From contig JACDGI010000007.1 in NCBI GenBank assembly GCA_013821665.1, forward strand, positions 3,083 to 39,150: a stretch of DNA of 36,068 nucleotides, read 5' to 3'. Origin of the DNA: Anaerolineae bacterium (lineage in GTDB: Bacteria; Chloroflexota; Anaerolineae; Aggregatilineales; Phototrophicaceae). Positions within the stretch are counted from its first letter, which is position 1. The number at the start of each line of letters is the position of its first letter. Both the position numbers and the translations under genes were made by a program. Below are positions 30,723-36,068 of this stretch, piece after piece. Below the pieces are notes generated by a model. The model ran no database searches. It had not been told where the DNA came from and saw only the letters and a list, made by a program, of their open reading frames with translations.

Positions 30723-31624
30723 CAGAACAACTAGGTGATTTGATTCACATTGCAACCGCCGATGGGAATGAACTTTTTTTCGGCGATCCCGATTTCCGGT
30801 TGCTGACTTACAGCGGCTTAGGCGCTGCTGATACACAGTTCATCACCCGGCGCGGCTATAAGCAAAATGGTTCTACCGAGATCGATTACCTGCTTCAGCC
30901 GCGCACAATTACAGTTGAGTTGTGGCGATCCCCCGCCTGTGATCGCCAAACTTATTGGAATAACCGGGCCGAGCTACATAACTTTTTACGTCCCAACCGA
31001 AATGGCCCAATTACCTTCACCCTGCGGACTCCAAACGGCGATCTGCGCTCGATTGTCGTGCGTGCCGATCCGGGGCTGGCTCTGCCGTCGCAGAGCGGGA
31101 ATAACAATTGGAATATTCAGGAGAGCCTGGATTTCATTGCGTTCGATCCTCTGTTTTTCAACAGCGCTCAAACGGCGATTACCTTATCGAGTGCAGTCCA
31201 AACGCAGCTTGTGTTCCCAATTACCTTCCCAATTTCCTTCGGCACGTCGGATGTTTCTCTCACGACCGGCACGATTACCTATACCGGCACATGGAAATCC
31301 TATCCGATCATCACGCTGGCCGGGCCTTATACCCGCGCTGTCCTTAACCAACAATCCGGGGTAACGATTTATATGAGCGTCGCGATTGCAGCCGGCGAGA
31401 CGCGCATCATCGACCTTACACCGGGTGCGCAGTCGATCACCGACGGCAATGGTGTCAATAAGTTCAGTGATTTAGGCGTAGGATCGAACCTGATTGATTT
31501 TGCCATCCTGCCGGATCCTGAAATAGCCCACGGCATTCAAGCAATCACCATCCAACTTGTGGGCGGAACCAACGGCGTGAGCGGCGCGAGTCTGAATTAT
31601 TACGAAAGATTTTTCGCGCTTTAA
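30719..31624 (+). CDS. Distal tail (Dit-like) protein
   Basis: A 301-residue protein from ATG 30719 (ATGA overlap). An in-frame TTG at 30662 lies within the previous gene. The N-terminal half looks like a Dit/sipho_tail domain: FFGDPDFRLLTYSGLG, EIDYLLQPRTITVEL, NRAELHNFLRPNRNGPITFTL, LDFIAFDPLFFN. The FDPLF-type end of the first domain is characteristic. The second half is a beta-sandwich (TGTITYTGTWKSYPIITLAG, GETRIIDL), as in two-domain Dit proteins. It would form the ring joining tail tube and fibres. Confidence 0.75.
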   Translation: MTEQLGDLIHIATADGNELFFGDPDFRLLTYSGLGAADTQFITRRGYKQNGSTEIDYLLQPRTITVELWRSPACDRQTYWNNRAELHNFLRPNRNGPITFTLRTPNGDLRSIVVRADPGLALPSQSGNNNWNIQESLDFIAFDPLFFNSAQTAITLSSAVQTQLVFPITFPISFGTSDVSLTTGTITYTGTWKSYPIITLAGPYTRAVLNQQSGVTIYMSVAIAAGETRIIDLTPGAQSITDGNGVNKFSDLGVGSNLIDFAILPDPEIAHGIQAITIQLVGGTNGVSGASLNYYERFFAL

Positions 31625-31649
31625 TGTGAGATGAAAGGTATTTTGCACT

Positions 31650-32735
31650 ATGTCAGAGTACGGAATCCCCTTCGACAGCGTTATCACTGGCGATGCTTCA
31701 GTTGCCCCTTACACTGCCGCCGAATGGGCGCGTATGTGGAAACTCATGCATGGCGCTGGCACACCATTCCCGAATTATGGTGTGTTTGCTGGCAGCGGTG
31801 TTGGAACCTACGGACCTCTTGAAGTGCGGGCCACTGCGGTTTTATCTTCCAATGTGGATGTTCAGGTCGGCGCAGCGCTGGTTGATGGTCGATTTTACGA
31901 ATCGACTGCTGTTAAAACACTGGCAATCAACGCCAATTCCTCAGGGAACGCACGCATTGATACCGTGATTTTAAGACTTGATTATGCGGGGCAAACCATT
32001 CGTTTGGCGGTTAAGCAGGGCACACCAGCCGCCAGTCCGGCGCGCCCGTCCCTACAACAAGACACGGTCTATTGGGAAATTCCACTGGCCGATATTGCTG
32101 TCGCTAATGGTTTTACGACGCTGGCACAATCGACCGTTACGCAACGTCAACGATTTATGGGTACACAATCGAGGGGGTGGCAAGTATTTGCTTTTCCTCA
32201 GTATTTTACTTTTGGCGGATCTGAATCGAACTCGTTTGTTATCACACCTGCACAAACCTTTTTAATCCCAATAAGCTTAAGTGCGAACATGTTATTGCAA
32301 GATGTGGTATTTACAGGCTTAACAGCGCCAGCTTATCAATGGGGATGGGATTTATATATTGAAGATACAAACGATGGTAATGCATCTGAAAATTTCCTGC
32401 GAAGGGTTGCACAATCAGCCGGTGATGCATCCGGAGCAACTGGACTAGCTGTTCTTAATCTCGGAGTTCAGGGAGGTACAATCCCACTTGCACCCGGTAT
32501 GTATTGGCTGGCCCTTCAAAATCGTCATGCAACAAACAATTTAGGGTTGAAATCACAAATTGCCAGCGGGTTCCCGTTTGATGCTTCCCTTTTTACTATA
32601 AAGGGGAAAGTAACAACGAATCCCAATGGGGCAACTATCGACGCAGCTAATGGATGGACTACATTCATTCAATATAACCCTTGTGTCGTATTACGTGGGC
32701 GTGTCTATGGAATGTCAACGGTAATTATACCCTGA
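31650..32735 (+). CDS. Tail fibre / receptor-binding protein 1
   Basis: A 361-residue protein. Residues 1-165 are closely related to the same region of the next gene: shared AINANSSGNARIDTVI, then TIRLAVKQGTPA and WEIPLADIAVANGF. This is a conserved attachment/upper-baseplate domain. Residues 175-361 are unrelated to the neighbour and beta-rich (YFTFGGSESNSFVITP, LYIEDTNDGNASENFL, GMYWLALQNRHATNN), likely the receptor-binding part. This C-terminal half is visibly more AT-rich than its surroundings, suggesting replacement by recombination. Calls rest on position, paralogy and composition. Confidence 0.7.
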   Translation: MSEYGIPFDSVITGDASVAPYTAAEWARMWKLMHGAGTPFPNYGVFAGSGVGTYGPLEVRATAVLSSNVDVQVGAALVDGRFYESTAVKTLAINANSSGNARIDTVILRLDYAGQTIRLAVKQGTPAASPARPSLQQDTVYWEIPLADIAVANGFTTLAQSTVTQRQRFMGTQSRGWQVFAFPQYFTFGGSESNSFVITPAQTFLIPISLSANMLLQDVVFTGLTAPAYQWGWDLYIEDTNDGNASENFLRRVAQSAGDASGATGLAVLNLGVQGGTIPLAPGMYWLALQNRHATNNLGLKSQIASGFPFDASLFTIKGKVTTNPNGATIDAANGWTTFIQYNPCVVLRGRVYGMSTVIIP

Positions 32736-32745
32736 GGATTAATCA

Positions 32746-34071
32746 ATGTCGCAAACTAGCCGCCCCTGGCAGTCTACCTCACCCGGCGATGCTGGCCCTT
32801 ATAGCGCACAGCAATGGCAGCAGCTCTATCAGTCCCTCATCGGCTTGGGTGCTTCACGTCCCAATGTTGGTCCGCTACTCGGCAGCGGAACACAACCCAA
32901 CGACGGCTTGAAGGTACAGGTGCAAAGTCCGGCTACGACCTCTATTGACGTGCTGGCAGGTTCAGCGCTGATACAGGGGATTGCCTATATCAATACCACG
33001 ACCGTTTCCTTTGCTATTGCCGCCAACTCATCCGGTAATCCGCGTATCGATACCGTTATCGTGCGGGCTGATTATGCGCTCCAGACTGTGCGGCTGGCTG
33101 TGTTGCAGGGCACACCTGCTGTCACTCCGGCGGTGGCGGGTTTAACCCAGAGTGCCAATGTGATGTGGGAAATCCCGCTGGCCGATATTGCCGTTGCCAA
33201 TGGCTTTAGTTCAATAACCAACGCCAACATTACCCCACGGCATGAATGGGCCAACGCGGCATCAGGCGTGTATCTCGACAACATCTTCAATAATTCCGGC
33301 GGCACGCTGGTCACTGGGGATGTGGTCATTTGGGATACCAGTACGGATCGCGCAGTAACCACAACCACGACGGCTAATAATTCACTGATAGCAGGTGTTT
33401 GGGTCGGGCGGACTGCAAATGGCAGCTATGGACGGCTGCTGCGATTAGGGGTCGGTTATGTCAACGCCGGTGCTGCTGTAACACGTGGTGACATACTCGT
33501 CAATTCGACCACTGCCAAACAGGCTACGGCGAATAACAATCTCGTCGGTACGCGTGTCGGGCAAGCACTGGAAACCACCAGCGGATCAGGTCTTGTTCTA
33601 ACATTCGTCAATGTCCATCTCAAAAGCACGTATCCGGTGCTGATACAGGATTTGAAAAACAGCGGCACAGCCCCAGCCAGCCTCACCGCTGGCGCATGGC
33701 GCACGCGTGAATTGACGACTGAAGTCACCGATTTAAGTAATCTGGCAACGCTGGCCTCTAATCAGATCACCTTGCAGCCGGGTAATTATCTGGCCTGGTG
33801 TGTGGCTTCGGGAACACTGCCGGCAGTTATCCATCTTAACCGTTTGCGGCTGCGTAACATCACGGATGGAGCAACGTTGTTTCAAGGAGTCAACGATTCA
33901 CTTCCTGCAAGTAATGGTGCCAATTTATCGGCCTTTGGTTTCTTCACCATCACGGCAGCCAAAGTCATTGAACTACAACATTACCCAAGCCAGACCAGCA
34001 TTGCCGGAGCAGCAATGACAACCGGTGATCAGGAATGCTACGCGTCCGTATTTCTGCAAAAGATCGACTGA
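32746..34071 (+). CDS. Tail fibre / receptor-binding protein 2
   Basis: A 441-residue protein with GAGGA 9 nt before ATG 32746, paralogous to the previous fibre over its first 165 residues (FAIAANSSGNPRIDTVIVRA, WEIPLADIAVANGF). The middle 130 residues are a repeated beta segment (SGGTLVTGDVVIWDTSTD, GAAVTRGDILVNSTTAKQA), like the bead domains of other phage fibres. The C-terminal 130 residues (GNYLAWCVASGTLPAVIHLN, RNITDGATLFQGVNDS, then VIELQHYPSQTS) resemble jelly-roll fibre tips. Together with fibre 1 this suggests either two receptor specificities on one virion or a duplicated gene in the process of exchange. Confidence 0.75.
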   Translation: MSQTSRPWQSTSPGDAGPYSAQQWQQLYQSLIGLGASRPNVGPLLGSGTQPNDGLKVQVQSPATTSIDVLAGSALIQGIAYINTTTVSFAIAANSSGNPRIDTVIVRADYALQTVRLAVLQGTPAVTPAVAGLTQSANVMWEIPLADIAVANGFSSITNANITPRHEWANAASGVYLDNIFNNSGGTLVTGDVVIWDTSTDRAVTTTTTANNSLIAGVWVGRTANGSYGRLLRLGVGYVNAGAAVTRGDILVNSTTAKQATANNNLVGTRVGQALETTSGSGLVLTFVNVHLKSTYPVLIQDLKNSGTAPASLTAGAWRTRELTTEVTDLSNLATLASNQITLQPGNYLAWCVASGTLPAVIHLNRLRLRNITDGATLFQGVNDSLPASNGANLSAFGFFTITAAKVIELQHYPSQTSIAGAAMTTGDQECYASVFLQKID

Positions 34072-34073
34072 CG

Positions 34074-34454
34074 GTGGTGACATCAAGCGACACCAAAATC
34101 GATATTCCGCGCGTTCTTGGACGCTTAGCACCGACCGCTGAATATCACTGGAAGGGCAACGGTTGGGGAACCTATGCCGACATCGGCGAATGGCGCTCGC
34201 CGCTTATCCCGAAGCCGTCCGAAGTAGCAGTGTACGCCGAGTGGGATCTGTGCCTGGCAGAACAGGCGAAGACGGCCAGTGAAGATGATGCCTCGCGACA
34301 CCGAATTGTGACACTGGCACAAAGCGCCGTCGGCGTACAGGTTGAGCAGTTGAGCGCCATACAGGTACGGGCACTGATCGCGCTGCTGCTGCGGAAAGAA
34401 GGGGCGCTCACTGCCGATGGTTCGATCAAACCACTGACTACATGGGCAAAATAG
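34074..34454 (+). CDS. Small protein after fibres, possible fibre assembly factor
   Basis: About 126 residues from GTG 34074. GTG 34077 and ATG 34035 are in-frame alternatives, and no start has a clear ribosome site. It begins DTKIDIPRVLGRLAPTA and contains HWKGNGWGTYADIGEWRSP and PKPSEVAVYAEWDLCLAE, a pattern reminiscent of short proteins that follow fibre genes and act as fibre chaperones. The C-terminus is helical (VEQLSAIQVRALIALLLRK). No family is certain. Its stop codon is two bases before the tandem 64-bp repeats begin. Confidence 0.55.
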   Translation: MVTSSDTKIDIPRVLGRLAPTAEYHWKGNGWGTYADIGEWRSPLIPKPSEVAVYAEWDLCLAEQAKTASEDDASRHRIVTLAQSAVGVQVEQLSAIQVRALIALLLRKEGALTADGSIKPLTTWAK

Positions 34455-34516
34455 TGAAGGAGGAAAGCGCATTCCGCTGTCAGCTAAAGCAGACAGTCCC
34501 CTGCGCGAGAATTTAT
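34453..34516 (+). repeat. 64-bp SD-hairpin-ATG repeat, copy 2 (tandem)
   Basis: First of two head-to-tail copies of the unit also found at 4173-4236, identical by eye. Here the unit is followed by AG of the next copy, so its terminal AT is not completed to an ATG. It lies within two bases of the previous stop codon. Confidence 0.85.
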
Positions 34517-34580
34517 AGTGAAGGAGGAAAGCGCATTCCGCTGTCAGCTAAAGCAGACAGTCCCCTGCGCGAGAATTTAT
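34517..34580 (+). repeat. 64-bp SD-hairpin-ATG repeat, copy 3 (tandem)
   Basis: Second tandem copy. As in copy 1, the last two bases (AT) together with the next G form the start codon of the downstream gene (34579), with AAGGAGG about 50 nt upstream across the hairpin. If GCGCA/TGCGC and the inner stem pair, only about 11 unpaired nt separate the Shine-Dalgarno site from the ATG. Confidence 0.85.
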
Positions 34581-35406
34581 GGAAGCAAATTGGGCCGGCA
34601 TACTACTCGCAATACTTGGCATTGCGGGAATGGTCGTTGGTGCATGGGCAACGACGACTAAAGACAAAAGCAAAGCTGAAGCCGAACAGCTCATCACTAA
34701 CGCTAAGATACAGGCGACGGATGCGGAGATGGCAAATAAAAAATCTGAAGCCGAAATCAAAGAGCGAGATGATTTGTTTGGCATGATCAAAGAATTGACC
34801 GGCCAGAATAAAGAGCAAACCAAGCAGGGTAAAGACTTCCTGGACTCGCTCGGCAAAATCCGCGAAGAAAAAGAGGCGGATTACCAGACGCTCAAGAATC
34901 TGAGTGATAGCAATACGCAGATCGTGATCAGTGAAGTGCAAAGGGCACATAGCGCCATGATCGCCGAAATTAGGGCACTGGACACGACCATTCAATCGAG
35001 CAAAAACAATTGGATCGAAACGGTGGCCTCTGAGTTTGCGTCCGTCCTTGCTAGTAAGTTCAACGAGCAGATGATGCTGCAAACCCAATATCCATTCCCG
35101 TCGTCCAGCGATGCAGATTGGACGGAAGACTTTGTTAAGCCCATCGTCAACCATGCCTGGCTTTATAACCGGCCCCTCGCCAGTGAGGGCACACGATCCC
35201 CGGTTGAGATTAAGGTCGAGGGCGAGAACTTGGAATTGATTCGCGGCTGGAAGAAGGATTGGATTGCCGTGCGTTTCGCGCGGAGCAATAAAGCGGTATT
35301 TGGCTGGGTGCAGGAGCATGAGATCCGCATCGGCTTAGCAGCGATCCGGTCAACCGGTGAAACGCCGGTGGTGACCGCAATGAATCCGCTGGCAGCAGCA
35401 ACCTAA
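34579..35406 (+). CDS. Membrane-anchored coiled-coil protein with SH3-like C-terminus
   Basis: A 275-residue protein whose ATG is completed by the 64-bp repeat. A single N-terminal membrane anchor (WAGILLAILGIAGMVVGAW) is followed by a long charged coiled coil to about residue 150 (KAEAEQLITNAKIQATDAEM, KERDDLFGMIKELTGQ). The C-terminal region (WLYNRPLASEGT, LELIRGWKKDWIAVRF, FGWVQEHEIRI) has the rhythm of an SH3-like beta-barrel. Anchor plus coiled coil plus small terminal domain is the general build of spanin-like or lysis-accessory proteins, but it is not a recognised spanin. Location after the fibres fits a lysis module. Inference only. Confidence 0.6.
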   Translation: MEANWAGILLAILGIAGMVVGAWATTTKDKSKAEAEQLITNAKIQATDAEMANKKSEAEIKERDDLFGMIKELTGQNKEQTKQGKDFLDSLGKIREEKEADYQTLKNLSDSNTQIVISEVQRAHSAMIAEIRALDTTIQSSKNNWIETVASEFASVLASKFNEQMMLQTQYPFPSSSDADWTEDFVKPIVNHAWLYNRPLASEGTRSPVEIKVEGENLELIRGWKKDWIAVRFARSNKAVFGWVQEHEIRIGLAAIRSTGETPVVTAMNPLAAAT

Positions 35407-35420
35407 TCGAAAGGGTATGC

Positions 35421-36068
35421 GTGGAATTCACAATCGACGAACTGACAGCGTTGGTTTTGCAGCATGGTCGTATGGCAATGCAACTGCGGAAGGCTGCCGC
35501 TGAGCATGATAAGGTGGCTCAGATTTATCTAGAAGCGGGTAAGCGAATTCGAAGAGAAGAAGAGGAGCAAGAAAGCAAAATGAACATCCGGAAGATCATT
35601 TCAGGCATAAGTGTACTGATGTTAATAGTGGTGGTTTTCGGCTTCGCGCTGAGCAGCCAGACGCGCACGCTCGCGCAGGATGTGCCGGCCGCGACGGTCG
35701 AGGCCACGGTCAACGGTCAGCCGGTCGAAGCGACACTGATCGCGCCAGCTCTGACACCGGTTCCCGAACAATCTCCAACACCTGCCGACAATGGAACGGC
35801 TATCGTCCATGAAATCGGGCAAGAACTTGTGATTTTGGTGCTGATTGTGGGCCTTGTCTTATTGGCGTTCAAATGTGCCGGACTCGTGCCTAAAGAAACC
35901 TTTGACAGCGCGTTAAGCAAAGGGTTTGGCATTCTCACCGGCTTGGCTGATAGGTCACCGACGCCGATTGATAACACCCTTCTTGAAACCTTCGGGCCGA
36001 TGTTGCTTACCTGGCTCGATAAAGAACTGGACAAACGGCAAGGCATAGCGATTGTGCCAATACCCCCG
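35421..36068 (+). CDS. Two-helix membrane protein, partial at window end
   Basis: An ORF open for 216 codons from GTG 35421 (AAAGGG 6 nt upstream) to the last base, with no stop seen. The first 53 residues are helical and charged (LVLQHGRMAMQLRKAAAEHD, KRIRREEEEQESK). Then, from an internal ATG at 35580, comes a signal-like segment IISGISVLMLIVVVFGFAL ending TLAQ, a Pro/Thr/Val-rich stretch, a second membrane helix ELVILVLIVGLVLLAF, and a charged tail. ATG 35580 has a GAGGAG 13 nt upstream and may be the real or a second start, giving a holin-like protein. Holin function is inferred from two membrane helices and position. The product could equally be a surface protein. Confidence 0.55.
   Translation, partial: MEFTIDELTALVLQHGRMAMQLRKAAAEHDKVAQIYLEAGKRIRREEEEQESKMNIRKIISGISVLMLIVVVFGFALSSQTRTLAQDVPAATVEATVNGQPVEATLIAPALTPVPEQSPTPADNGTAIVHEIGQELVILVLIVGLVLLAFKCAGLVPKETFDSALSKGFGILTGLADRSPTPIDNTLLETFGPMLLTWLDKELDKRQGIAIVPIPP

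Noticed and set aside
34453-34580. CRISPR array from the 64-bp repeats
   Set aside because: Repeats are directly tandem without spacers, only two units, and a third copy is isolated 30 kb away.
1-36068. tRNA genes, integrase, endolysin
   Set aside because: None could be found by reading. Absence of integrase and lysin may only reflect the window limits.

Overview
The window is a nearly contiguous, almost entirely plus-strand block of a tailed double-stranded DNA phage with a long non-contractile tail (siphovirus type). It holds a complete head-to-tail assembly module (terminase to fibres) preceded by a replication, partition and accessory module. Shine-Dalgarno sites, TATAAT boxes and ATG/GTG/TTG starts indicate a bacterial host. 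The host cannot be named from sequence. GC is moderate, and remnants of IS200/IS605-type TnpB elements are scattered through the block. A Chloroflexota-like host is only a weak guess. A ParA ATPase with a neighbouring DNA-binding protein, next to a replication initiator with a candidate internal origin and no integrase in view, suggests a phage-plasmid or plasmid prophage. The window may simply be cut short of an integrase.

Layout. 1-3625: a GIY-YIG-type remnant, a replication protein (winged helix plus a DnaA domain-I-like C-terminus, with iteron-like repeats inside the gene), two small unknown genes, ParA, and a ParB-position protein. 3626-4236: a scar made of TnpB tail, IS-end hairpins and the first copy of a 64-bp repeat. 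4235-8016: accessory genes (PcfJ-like, ASCH, minimal PolX-like nucleotidyltransferase, small winged helix, unknowns), including a 44-residue ORF at 7427-7561. 8017-8130: promoter and terminator. 8131-16990: small terminase, large terminase carrying an intein, a portal/2H-phosphoesterase/MuF-like fusion, a gp10-like neck protein, a protease-scaffold fusion, and the major capsid protein. 17079-21005: a free-standing GIY-YIG protein and a 1190-residue methyltransferase/glycosyltransferase fusion. 21023-23143: connector-position genes. 23145-34454: tail tube protein with an Asp-box propeller, tail chaperones G and T with a -1 frameshift site, a TnpB scar, a minus-strand membrane gene, tape measure, hub/distal tail proteins, and two paralogous fibres. 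34453-36068: two tandem copies of the 64-bp repeat, then two membrane-anchored proteins, the last running off the window.

The most unusual object is in the large terminase. The intein interrupts the nuclease motif, and a complete HNH endonuclease gene with its own Shine-Dalgarno site and stop codon lies inside the intein coding sequence in a different reading frame. Both frames stay open for about 660 nt. Also notable are the 64-bp IS-end-like repeats, which place a strong Shine-Dalgarno site, a foldable hairpin and an ATG in the same arrangement in front of two unrelated genes. Other points of interest are the 2H phosphoesterase domain built into the portal polypeptide, the four-domain sugar-transfer protein in the head module, and a lambda-like G/T frameshift heptamer (GGGAAAA).
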